Below, piece by piece: positions 16,999 through 24,470 of a stretch of 64,000 bases of DNA (position 1 is the stretch's first letter; every line of letters begins with the position of its first letter). A program made the translations under genes and the position numbers. Source of the stretch: Streptomyces cynarae (GTDB lineage: Bacteria > Actinomycetota > Actinomycetes > Streptomycetales > Streptomycetaceae); the NCBI RefSeq assembly GCF_025642135.1, contig NZ_CP106793.1:8648001-8712000 (forward strand), given 5' to 3'. The notes below the pieces were generated by a model. The model made no database searches and was not told the origin of the DNA. It saw nothing but the letters and a program-made list of their open reading frames with translations.

Positions 16999-17416
16999 AC
17001 CAAGATCCTCACGGCCGAGACGTCCACATGTTGGAACGCCTGCCCAGAATATGGACGAGCGATCAGTGGGGCCGAAGCCCCCTCGTTGTCTGCGAGGTAC
17101 CGGATCGCGTCGACCATGTGCGTCCGACCAAAGATCACCCGACGGGGTGGTCGCACTGGAACCGCACCGAGCCTCGACGTCGTCGACCGCTTCGACATGC
17201 TCCGCCATCCGGCGAGCAGCGCCTCGGCATCCCGGACACCATCTCCCACCGCCACTGCTGCGGACCCGATCGAAAAGCCCGCTCCCGGCCCCGCATCCCG
17301 GCGCCCACCCTGCCGAGACGCTCACGGACCGTCATGGCTTCGGGCGGTGCGGCCCCCTGCCGAGTGCCAGGGGGCCGACACCGTTCACCCTCTGCTGCCC
17401 GCCTGACGGCCCGGCC
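16999..17416. other. Intergenic stretch with a possible IS5 fragment
   Basis: On the minus strand around 17050-17140 the frame reads THMVDAIRYLADNEGASAPL. The first half matches the start of IS5-type transposases (VNAIRYLVDN), and the match then decays. Elsewhere in this 418-bp stretch no gene is visible. The fragment call is tentative. Confidence 0.35.
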
Positions 17417-18139
17417 TCACTTCAGGTGCCGGGCGAAGAACCGGTCCCCGTCGTCCACCTCGAACCACGGTGTGCCGGCGTGCCCGCCCATATTGGCGTG
17501 CAGTGTCTTCTCCTTGGTGCCGAAGGCGTCGAACAGGTCCAGGGCCTGCTGCCGGGGGTTCCCTTCGTCGTCCCACTGCAGCAGGAACAGCAGCGGGATG
17601 GTGACCTGCCGGGCCTCCTCGCGCTGGGCGCGGGGGACAAAACCCCCGGCGAAGAAACCAGCGGCCACGATGCGCGGTTCGACCACCGCCAGCCGAATGC
17701 CGACGGCGGTCCACCCCGAGTACCCCACCGGGCCGCCGATCTCGGGCAGCGAAAGGAGCGCGTCCAGGGTGGTCTGCCATTCCGGGACCGTCTTTTCGAC
17801 CAGCGGGCCGATGAAGGACTCGAAGATCTCGTCGACCGGCTCGCCGGCCTGCATCGCCCGGCGGAGGTCGGCGCGGGCCTGCTCATCGACGGCGGAACGG
17901 GGCCGCTCCCCGTGCCCGGGAGCGTCGATGGCGGCCACCGCGTAGCCGTACGCTGCGGATTGTCGTGCCCGGGCCACCAGCCGGGAGTCCCGCCTGTGCA
18001 AGCCGCCGTTGTGGCCGATCAGGATCAGCGGGGCCGGTGCGGCGGATTCAGGCGTCCACAGGGTGCCGGGGATCTCGCCGAGGGCGAAATCGCGTTCGCG
18101 GACGCCGTCGCCGACGCGCTGTTCGGAAGTGAATTGCAT
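17417..18139 (-). CDS. Dienelactone hydrolase-like alpha/beta hydrolase with atypical nucleophile
   Basis: A 240-residue alpha/beta hydrolase. The oxyanion strand region is LILIGHNGGLHRR, and DAPGHGERP follows. The acid and His lie in LLQWDDEGNPRQQ and ANMGGHAGTPW. The nucleophile elbow reads GYSGWTAVG. Aligned to its paralogue at 29165-29896 (GYWGVSLG), the Ser position holds Thr. Either the GYSGW serine is used or activity is altered. The family includes small prolyl-oligopeptidase-like or DLH-like esterases. It is expressed alone, and its substrate is unknown. Confidence 0.85.
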   Translation of the reverse strand: MQFTSEQRVGDGVRERDFALGEIPGTLWTPESAAPAPLILIGHNGGLHRRDSRLVARARQSAAYGYAVAAIDAPGHGERPRSAVDEQARADLRRAMQAGEPVDEIFESFIGPLVEKTVPEWQTTLDALLSLPEIGGPVGYSGWTAVGIRLAVVEPRIVAAGFFAGGFVPRAQREEARQVTIPLLFLLQWDDEGNPRQQALDLFDAFGTKEKTLHANMGGHAGTPWFEVDDGDRFFARHLK

Positions 18140-18557
18140 GGTCGTGCCTTTCGGGAGCGCTCTGGAACGGCGCTCCCGGACGACCTATCGCCCGACCGTG
18201 ACCCCGGAGGGGAGCACCCATGTCGATACTGCGTTCACGGGTACCACCTCCTCGTTCTCTCGCACGGCCTCCAAAAACGTAGCAGTGGTCGCCGTGGCCG
18301 CCAAACGGGTTTTTGCGGAGGCTCCTTGGCCGGATGCCACGGAGTCGGAACACAACGCAGAGCTACTCGGGGTCTTGTCGCGGCTTGCCGAGCGGTGGAT
18401 CTGCGACGGCGGGGCGCACAGGGAGCGCTGTCGTTTCTCAGGTTCTGCTCCAACTTCTGTGGAGCGGTGACGCTCAGTGGTGTTGAAGGCCGCCGTTGCA
18501 TGGTGATGTGATCACGATATGACGCTCGTGTCGGTGGGGCGGTCGAGAATGCCGGTC
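18140..18557. other. Gene-free stretch upstream of the hydrolase
   Basis: About 420 bp that should contain the promoter of the leftward hydrolase gene. A forward frame reading NVAVVAVAAKRVFAEAPWPD has fair codon bias but no start, no ribosome site and no recognisable family. No repeat or palindrome stands out. Confidence 0.3.
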
Positions 18558-18740
18558 ATGGCAGATCGCAGTCCGGTCGTCCGGATCATCACCTCGGCGG
18601 CGCGGGCGTCGCTGAAACAGCTCGGCCTGGCCCAGCGCGGGCGGTCACGTGTGTGGATTGATGATCACGGGTGGTGGCTCGGGGTTGTTGCGTTGCCGTC
18701 CTGCGGAGATGCTGGAGGTCCCGTGGAGCAATCCCCTTAG
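18558..18740 (+). pseudogene. N-terminal remnant of a DUF4304-like protein
   Basis: About 60 codons with good GC3 bias read MADRSPVVRIITSAARASLK, then QLGLAQRGRSRVWIDDHGWW, and then lose coherence. The pattern of a helix, then LGxxQRGRSRVWxDDHGWWL, resembles the start of streptomycete proteins related to DUF4304. The typical continuation of a further 120 or so residues is absent in any frame. It is therefore interpreted as a truncated gene. The family assignment is from memory. Confidence 0.4.
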
Positions 18741-19600
18741 TCACGGGCTCAGGGGGATGACGCCGCATGGAACGGGTCGGGCTCGCGCGAGACGTCGTGC
18801 TCGGTCGCGTCGCCCAGCGCCACCGCCTGCGGGCGCGGGGAGCAGTTGATGAACACGTTCGTCTCCCCGGGTGTCCGGGATCCATCGCCGCGGGTGCCTG
18901 CGGACGCCCGCCACGGCGAACTGGGCGGGATCAACCCAGCGGGGGCGTGGCGCAGCGGCACTTGCGACACCGCATCGGATCGGCGCAGGACCATCGCCGG
19001 GGGGACGGAGAGCAGTTCTGTGCCATCGACTTCGCCAACCAGAACGCGGGACCGTCCTCGCGGTTGCGGGAAGGAGCACTCCACGGCGGCGTAGCGAGAG
19101 AGCGTGGGGGAGGGGCCATTCCGGCGGTTGCGGGGAGCAACGTCTTCCGCCTGCCGCACGGTCCGCCCAGCACTCTGCCCCGCTTCACCCACCAGGGGTG
19201 GCAAGCCACGGCTCTGGTTGCCGTCAAGCGCCCTGGCCCACGTCAAGTGACGGGGAGTTGCCCCAACAACCGACCGCGGTCAGCCCGTGCCGCCACGAGG
19301 CTCGCCAACTCGCCGGCGTCGCTGACACAGGATCCCTTCCAGGTGTCAGGAGCAGCAATTGCCTGCACACGAACCTCGGTCCCAAAACGCTGGGCAGTCT
19401 GACAGGCGTTGCAGGACATCGAGCGCCCGGACATCGAGCGCGCCTATATACGTCACCGCGTCCGCGAGGCCTGGTCGAACTGGGCGACAGACCACAACAG
19501 TTGCCGCTGTTTCTCGAAGGCGGCCGGGCCTGCAGGAGCTGCGGCAGCGGTGTCCTCCAGCAGCCTTCGTGGTCACGAACGTGGGACAGCCAGCTTCTCG
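18741..19600. other. Stretch without a confident gene
   Basis: Several long frames cross this 860-bp region but none has a ribosome site plus a recognisable domain. A 63-codon reverse frame (19243-19434) begins with a Cys-x-x-Cys motif (SCNACQTAQRFG) and is mildly plausible as a small zinc-binding protein. It was left uncalled for lack of a start signal. Confidence 0.3.
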
Positions 19601-20152
19601 TCAGAGTGCCTGGCCGTCGAAGGGGGCGCCGGCGCCGGGCATGAACCTCGCGCCGAGGTCGTACTGCGCCAGCCCGAAAGGTTGAAAATCGGCATCGGCA
19701 AGGACGCGGTAGAGGAACTCCGAAGTGGACATGTCGTACCGGTGCCATCCGCCGATGTCATTGGACCGCGCGAGGACGGGGTACTCGCCCGGCCGCTCGG
19801 CATCGATCAGCCAGAAGTACTCGTCGGCCCATTCGGTGGAGCCCCACTCAACCAGCCCCTTGCCGCCCGGTGCGTAGATCGCATAGGGCTCGACGGCGGA
19901 GACGTTTCCGAGCTTGCTGTCCTGGTCGACCGACAGGGAGACCCGCCACTGTGTCAGGAGGTCGAAGGCGGAGCCTTCGTCGCGCCCCAGAAAGTAGAGG
20001 GAATCACTGAAGACGCCGCTGCCGAACGCCTCGTAGAGCTCCTTGTAGTCGGCCGGTAGCGGAACCCCCAGCTCTCCCTCGATCGCCGTCCAGTCGACGG
20101 AGATCCCGAGCGGTTCCCACCCGGTCAGTTCGCTCACTCGCTGAACCCACAT
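19601..20152 (-). CDS. SMI1/KNR4 (SUKH) family protein
   Basis: A 183-residue protein with the SUKH superfamily core. A VDWTAIEGELGVPLPADYKEL helix leads into a YEAFGSG turn, then strands LVEWGSTEWADEYFWLID and GWHRYDMSTSEFLYRVL. SUKH proteins often serve as immunity proteins against polymorphic toxins. No toxin gene is visible nearby, so this is an orphan. The ATG is preferred over an upstream GTG, although neither has a strong ribosome site. A YdeI-like protection gene lies divergently next to it. Confidence 0.85.
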   Translation of the reverse strand: MWVQRVSELTGWEPLGISVDWTAIEGELGVPLPADYKELYEAFGSGVFSDSLYFLGRDEGSAFDLLTQWRVSLSVDQDSKLGNVSAVEPYAIYAPGGKGLVEWGSTEWADEYFWLIDAERPGEYPVLARSNDIGGWHRYDMSTSEFLYRVLADADFQPFGLAQYDLGARFMPGAGAPFDGQAL

Positions 20153-20411
20153 ACAACAATTTTCTGGCACCGGTCTTCGTTCCGATGTCCCTCAACGCCC
20201 TCGTCGCTCAGGTCAGGATCGGCAGCTGTCGCACTCAGCCGACCTTGACGGGTTCTTCAGCAGCAACGTCGTATCGCTGAGCAAGCCCGTGGCTCCTGCA
20301 TGATCGTTGTGCGTCGAGAACAGAGATGATCATCAGGTCCACGGACGTCCTGCATCCGGGGCCATGCCCGAATGCGTCACGACAATCGGCCGGGTGTGGT
20401 TCGCTGCTGGG

Positions 20412-20987
20412 GTGACTCAGGACTTGGAGATCGTCGCATTCGAATCCGCCGAGACGTTCGAGGCGTGGCTCGGTGAGAACCACGCCGTCTCGCCGGGCAT
20501 CTGGCTCAAGCTTCGTAAGAAGGGCCCCGGAATCGTCGCGCTGGACTACGCCCAGGCGCTCGACGTGGCACTCTGCTACGGCTGGATCGACGGCCAGAAG
20601 GGCAAGTTCGACGACCAGTGGTGGCTCCAGCGGTTCACCCCGCGCAAGCCGCGCAGCAAGTGGTCCAAGGTCAACCGGGACAAGGTGGCCGCTCTGATCG
20701 AGCAGGGTCGGATGCGTCCGCCGGGGCAGGCCGAGGTCGACCGCGCCAAGGCGGACGGCCGCTGGGAGGCGGCCTACGACGGTGCGAAGACCGCCACGGT
20801 GCCGGACGACCTCGCGGCGGCCCTGACCGCCGACCCGGGCGCGGCGGAGTTCTTCGAGACACTGGACCGGCAGAACCGCTACGCGATCCTGTACCGGATC
20901 CAGGACGCCAAGAAGGCCGAGACCCGGGCGCGCCGAATCGAGAAGTACGTAGCGATGCTGGCGAAGGGCGAGAAGCTGTACCCGTAG
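20412..20987 (+). CDS. YdeI/OmpD-associated (bacteriocin-protection-like) protein
   Basis: A 191-residue protein of the YdeI family. It has LEIVAFESAETFEAWL at the N-terminus, GIWLKLRKKGPG, and the hallmark ALDVALCYGWIDGQKGKFDD. WWLQRFTPRKPRSKWSKVN then leads into the helical C-terminal part with QNRYAILYRIQDAKKAETR. The GTG start matches the usual family N-terminus, and an ATG 16 codons upstream is possible. Family members protect against antimicrobial peptides or bacteriocins in some bacteria, but the mechanism is unclear. It neighbours a SUKH gene. Confidence 0.9.
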   Translation: MTQDLEIVAFESAETFEAWLGENHAVSPGIWLKLRKKGPGIVALDYAQALDVALCYGWIDGQKGKFDDQWWLQRFTPRKPRSKWSKVNRDKVAALIEQGRMRPPGQAEVDRAKADGRWEAAYDGAKTATVPDDLAAALTADPGAAEFFETLDRQNRYAILYRIQDAKKAETRARRIEKYVAMLAKGEKLYP

Positions 20988-21244
20988 TCATGGAGAGGGG
21001 ACCGTGGCCGTGTGGTGCCCTTGACGTCCCCGTCGTAGACGGTCGGCCGGGGACCCAGCGGTTCCTACTCCACCACGTGAAGCGCCCGGGTACACAGCAA
21101 GTTGCCGCATCGTCACGACCGAGTTGCTTTGGACCTGCGCACTGCCTTGGCGCTCCGCTACTCGGGCCAGGGCATACCCAGCGAGTGGCCCCCCGGACGG
21201 GAGCTCCGCGACGAGAACGTGCACGGAGGGCTCAGCGAGGCGTC

Positions 21245-21385
21245 GTGAAAGAAAGCGTTGAGCCGTACCTGCTCCGGCTCAGCGACGAAGACGTCTGGTC
21301 GTTCCCGCACATGCAAGCCATGAACGATGCCATGAAGTACCACAAGCCGCGGAACGTCGTCCTGCGACGCACCTCTGACCCTGAC
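21245..21385 (+). pseudogene. Orphan 5' coding fragment, function unknown
   Basis: From a GTG the frame reads KESVEPYLLRLSDEDVWSF and continues PHMQAMNDAMKYHKPRNVVL. Nearly every third base is G or C although the amino acids are not GC-driven, which is strong evidence of real coding. After about 47 codons the signal is lost and the frame runs antisense through the SgcJ/EcaC gene. It looks like the 5' end of a truncated gene. The family is not recognised. Confidence 0.35.
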
Positions 21386-21461
21386 CATGCCGCACATGGT
21401 GCCCGGCAGACCACACGATGCGCCACGGATTACCCGCCCCACCCCCTCTGCCGCCTGGCCG

Positions 21462-21959
21462 TCACTTCTCCTGAACAAGCGTGGGCTTGCGGGTGGGACG
21501 GGTGGCGGGCTGGAAGCGGAAGGAGAGGGCTTCCATCCACGGACGGTGCCGGGTCTTCTGCACGGCGGCGATACGCCACTGCTCCGTGGCCGCCTCGCGG
21601 ACCAGTGTGTAGCTGGCGAGCTTGCCGAGTCGGGCCGGCCAGGCGCCCTTGTAGGTGTCGCCACGGGTGAGGACGACGGCGGTCGCGGGCCCGTAGCGGC
21701 GGATGGAGACGATCTCCACAGCCAGCTTGGTGCCCTTGAGGAAGCTGTCGAACAGGGCTTGGTGGGCACGCCCGATCTCCCCGCCTCCGGTGTAGACGGT
21801 GCCCACGAAGGTGACGTCGGTGGCATCGGGCGTGAACAGGCTTCCGTAGGCGGTGCCGTCGCCGCGGTTCCATGCCTCGACGGCCGCGTCGAGGACAGCG
21901 CGGATCGCCGTGGTGTCGGTTTCGCGGTCGGCGGTGTACGGGGTGGTCCCGGTCTCCAT
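21462..21959 (-). CDS. SgcJ/EcaC family (SnoaL/NTF2-like) protein
   Basis: A 165-residue cone-fold protein. GGGGGAAG lies six bases before the chosen ATG, and a longer start would bury this site. The core reads AIRAVLDAAVEAWNRGDGTAYGSLFTPDATDVTFVGTVYTGGGE. It is followed by IGRAHQALFDSFLKGTKLAV and a beta-rich C-terminus, as in SgcJ/EcaC proteins associated with antibiotic pathways but also found alone. It is divergent from a MarR regulator, with an inverted repeat in the shared promoter region. The ligand is unknown. Confidence 0.88.
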   Translation of the reverse strand: METGTTPYTADRETDTTAIRAVLDAAVEAWNRGDGTAYGSLFTPDATDVTFVGTVYTGGGEIGRAHQALFDSFLKGTKLAVEIVSIRRYGPATAVVLTRGDTYKGAWPARLGKLASYTLVREAATEQWRIAAVQKTRHRPWMEALSFRFQPATRPTRKPTLVQEK

Positions 21960-21995
21960 GATAACTTCCCCCATAAAGAATCTGCTCGAATGAAC

Positions 21996-22015
21996 TCTCT
22001 TCTCTTAGGAAGAGA
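21996..22015. promoter_or_regulatory. Inverted repeat in the SgcJ/MarR divergent promoter
   Basis: TCTCTTC-N6-GAAGAGA, with perfect seven-base arms, lies between the two divergent starts. It fits a MarR dimer site placed to control both genes. Confidence 0.55.
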
Positions 22016-22034
22016 TTATGGAAGGAGTACAGCC

Positions 22035-22538
22035 GTGTCAACAGTCCCGGGCCCTACGCCGGACGACGCGAGCCGCGTCTACCGGCGCTACCTCAGCGCC
22101 GTGCTGCTGCACGCCCACGCCGGAGCGAAACTCTGCGATCTGGGAGCCAGCGATCTGTACGCGCTCAACCTGCTGGAACTCGACGGCCCGATGACCCCCG
22201 GCCAACTCGGCGCCCGTACCGGCCTGACCACCGGCCCGACCACCCGCCTCGTCGACCGACTGGAGCAGGCCGGCTACGTCCGCCGCGTCCCCGCCCCCGA
22301 CGACCGCCGCAAGGTCATCGTCGAACCCGTCGCCAAGCCCGCCGACCTCGACCGCGTACTGGCCCCCGCCCGCCAGAACCTCGCCCGCCTCCTGGCCTCG
22401 TACACCCCCGAACAACGCGCCGTCCTCTTCGACTACTTCACCCGCGCCACCACCGCCTACCAGGAAGCGGCCCAACACCTTCGCGACGAACCCCCCACTC
22501 GTACCGGGACAGTGGACAAACCCGACACTCCCTCGTAG
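22035..22538 (+). CDS. MarR family transcriptional regulator
   Basis: A 167-residue protein behind AAGGAG. Residues about 30-110 form the winged helix: LCDLGASDLYALNLLELDGPMTPGQLGARTGLTTGPTTRLVDRLEQAGYV with wing PAPDDRRKVIVEPV. The N- and C-terminal helices form the dimer interface. It is divergent from the SgcJ/EcaC gene and separated from it by 75 bp holding an inverted repeat. Autoregulation together with control of that gene is the likely arrangement. Confidence 0.88.
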   Translation: MSTVPGPTPDDASRVYRRYLSAVLLHAHAGAKLCDLGASDLYALNLLELDGPMTPGQLGARTGLTTGPTTRLVDRLEQAGYVRRVPAPDDRRKVIVEPVAKPADLDRVLAPARQNLARLLASYTPEQRAVLFDYFTRATTAYQEAAQHLRDEPPTRTGTVDKPDTPS

Positions 22539-22892
22539 AGCTCCGTCAGGACTTCCGTTCTCGGAAGAGTTGCCGAGGAGTGAGAACCGCTGACCGGCGC
22601 ACGACGGCGAGATCGGAGGGGCGGCAGGCAAGGGGTAGGGGTTGCACCCGGTTTGGGTGCTTCTGATCGCGGCTATCCCTGATGTCTTGCTTTGGGTAGG
22701 GGCGCGCACAAGGCGCAGGTGGCGGACATCCGCCGATGGCCATTCCTGGTCGGGGCCGTCGGTGGGCCGTCCGAGGCGAACCAACGTTGACAGACGATGA
22801 CAACCGACGACAACATCAGCGCGGGCCAGAAGGGTGCCGCCGGTAGGGAGCCGAGGTGGGAGGCTGCCTGCACCCACTTCCAGAAGAACTGG
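22539..22892. other. Intergenic region between convergent genes
   Basis: Apart from the small hairpin, this 354-bp stretch shows no gene. The frames crossing it are extensions of MarR or antisense. Confidence 0.35.
22644..22660 (+). terminator. Small hairpin after the MarR gene
   Basis: GCACCC-GGTTT-GGGTGC followed by TTCT, about 105 bp after the MarR stop. It is short but has a U-start, so it may act as an intrinsic terminator. Confidence 0.35.
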
Positions 22893-23222
22893 CTAGGGCA
22901 ACTCGCGGCGCACCAATGCCTTGGCGCACGGCTCCCCGCTCGAGCGGGCGTACGCCATACGTTCACGGATCTCCCTGAGGGTCCGCGGTCGATAGCCGGG
23001 GCCACCGCAACAGCTCTTGTGGAAACGGACACCCGCGTTCAACAGCACAGAGAGCACTCGCCAGCCAGCGGTGTCCCGACGACGCGGCACGGCGAAGGCG
23101 GAGCCAACATGGATGAGCGGTTCAGCGCAACGCGGGCACAACCGTTCGTGGTCGCCGACGTACGGTTGCTTGTACGAGGCCCGGCACGGCAGGCAGACGT
23201 ATGAGGTCTTTGCATGCGCCAT
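22893..23222 (-). CDS. Small zinc-ribbon protein (often misnamed deoxyxylulose-5-phosphate synthase)
   Basis: A 109-residue basic protein. Cys pairs occur in YVCLPCRAS and RLCPRCAEP, forming a CxxC...CxxC zinc ribbon. It continues with GSAFAVPRRRDTAGWRVL, FHKSCCGGPGYRPRTLREIRERM and AYARSSGEPCAKALVRRE. Such proteins are common in streptomycetes and are frequently labelled as DXP synthase although they are far too short and unrelated. A nucleic-acid-binding role is plausible but unproven. It is a single gene. Confidence 0.85.
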   Translation of the reverse strand: MAHAKTSYVCLPCRASYKQPYVGDHERLCPRCAEPLIHVGSAFAVPRRRDTAGWRVLSVLLNAGVRFHKSCCGGPGYRPRTLREIRERMAYARSSGEPCAKALVRRELP

Positions 23223-23537
23223 GCGCTCAGACTACGGACGGGACCGGCCAGGCTCCACAGGATTCCGTGCAGGGGGTGGGCGTGTCGCACCAGTGCCAGG
23301 TGCATGGGTACTGAGTGGAAAGTCGGGAGAACGACGCCGTACCCCCTGCGTGCCCGGTCAAATGCGAACGGCGGTAACCACGGGGAACGTCTGCAAGTCC
23401 CCCAGAAATCCAGATCAGGTCTCGCCAACTCAGCGCCAACCCACGTACGCGATCTTCCAAACAAGTGCTCAAGCGCGCCAGCCGAGCGTCGGGAGGCGAG
23501 ACGCCCCGTGCGCTACTCTGCTGCGCAGGGGGTGTGC
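23223..23537. other. Intergenic region between divergent small genes
   Basis: About 315 bp between the zinc-ribbon gene and the next small gene, which are divergent. It must hold both promoters, but no clear -10/-35 or palindrome is seen. Confidence 0.3.
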
Positions 23538-23762
23538 ATGAGCGACCCAGACCTATCCGAGTACGAGCGGATGTGGACCAGCGAACGGGACCAGTGGGCA
23601 CTCTTTCGAAGCGGTGCCGGCTACCTGCCGATCCTTAAAGGCGATCCGCCAATGGCCGAAGTGATCTGCGATGAAGAGCTGGAAAACTTTGTGGTCGCGA
23701 GAATGCTCGCCGCAGGGGTGGCAGTCGTAGCCGATCTGGGCGATTGTCAAACCGCCAGTTGA
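23538..23762 (+). CDS. Small uncharacterised protein
   Basis: A 74-residue acidic protein, MSDPDLSEYERMWTSERDQW at the start, then GYLPILKGDPPMAEVICDEELENFVV and a final helix ARMLAAGVAVVADL. CAGGGGG precedes the ATG by seven bases and codon bias is normal. The pattern is familiar from small streptomycete hypothetical proteins without known function. No neighbour suggests a role. Confidence 0.65.
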   Translation: MSDPDLSEYERMWTSERDQWALFRSGAGYLPILKGDPPMAEVICDEELENFVVARMLAAGVAVVADLGDCQTAS

Positions 23763-23905
23763 TGTCTGACATCAACGGCTGACACCAACAGCGACGAATC
23801 GGACCAGACGAGAGCGGCCACGACGGTCATCACTTCCTTGCTTCTGGGTCCCATGGCAACTGTTGCCGGCGACCGAGCCCAGGGGCCCTGCGGTGACGGG
23901 TCGTA

Positions 23906-24139
23906 TTAGATGCACGCCTCAAGGGCCCGGCCAATCAACAGAATCCGCGCGCCGCAGTCGCTGCAGGCGCTGCGCTGCGGGCCCTCCAGCACGCGCTGGA
24001 CCGGGACGGTGGCGGGCTGGTGGCTCGTGCCGTCCAGCTCACAGTCGACGCAGCGCCCCGAAGGGCCGGAGCGGATACCGTGTTCCGGGTAGAGGCCTTG
24101 AGCGATGCGCTGGGCCCGCTGGCGGGCGGTTGCGGTCAC
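23906..24139 (-). CDS. Small zinc-ribbon-like protein
   Basis: A 77-residue protein with strong GC3 bias starting at GTG. It contains two Cys pairs, GRCVDCELDG and SACSDCGAR, spaced about 30 residues apart, which suggests one zinc site. AAGGA lies very close to the start, so an alternative start is possible. The sequence immediately upstream is one copy of a roughly 55-bp imperfect direct repeat whose other copy lies near 25650. The family is not recognised. Confidence 0.55.
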   Translation of the reverse strand: MTATARQRAQRIAQGLYPEHGIRSGPSGRCVDCELDGTSHQPATVPVQRVLEGPQRSACSDCGARILLIGRALEACI

Positions 24140-24190
24140 ATTCCTTGTCGTGGTGTAAGCGATCAGCCGTATGACGTGGTTGGCAGAGCG
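24136..24190. repeat. Imperfect direct repeat, copy 1
   Basis: About 50 bp shared with the sequence at 25646-25700 at roughly 80 % identity over the best 33 bases (core GCGATCAG-C-CGT...TGACGTGGT.GGCAG on the plus strand). This copy lies immediately upstream of the zinc-ribbon-like gene on the minus strand and truncates an IS256 remnant. Confidence 0.6.
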
Positions 24191-24310
24191 AAGACGTTGT
24201 GGACGAAGTTGACCCGGCAGCGCTGCCAGGCGGCGCCAAGCATGACCTTGCGGATCGCTTTGGCAGGCCGCTGTGGCTGCCGGAGATGACCAGGCGGACA
24301 CCGGTCCGTC
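24187..24310 (-). mobile_element. IS256-family transposase fragment
   Basis: The frame AKAIRKVMLGAAWQRCRVNF continuing VHNVFA matches the conserved segment of IS256/Mutator transposases (usually LxAAIxxVLQGAAWQRCRVHFLRN). A frameshift upstream breaks the preceding VRLVISGSHSGL-type strand, which is still legible in another frame. The fragment ends abruptly at the 55-bp repeat. Confidence 0.75.
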
Positions 24311-24470
24311 CGCGTTATCGCAGGTGACGCAGGAACCGGACCCACGAGTGGAGGCCGACGAGGTATGTCGTCGCCCTTCCATCTCCGTGCCTCGACGATC
24401 TGCTCGGAGACCTCATTCGGAGCGGACCTCGACCACGACCGGACATGCGATCCCGCTCGGGTTTCATGTC

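Noticed and set aside
18749..19246. 165-codon reverse frame with a plausible soluble composition
   Set aside because: No recognisable family, no start signal and competing frames of equal length.
19243..19434. 63-codon reverse frame with a CxxC motif
   Set aside because: No ribosome site and mixed codon bias, so not enough to call a gene, though it could be a small zinc protein.
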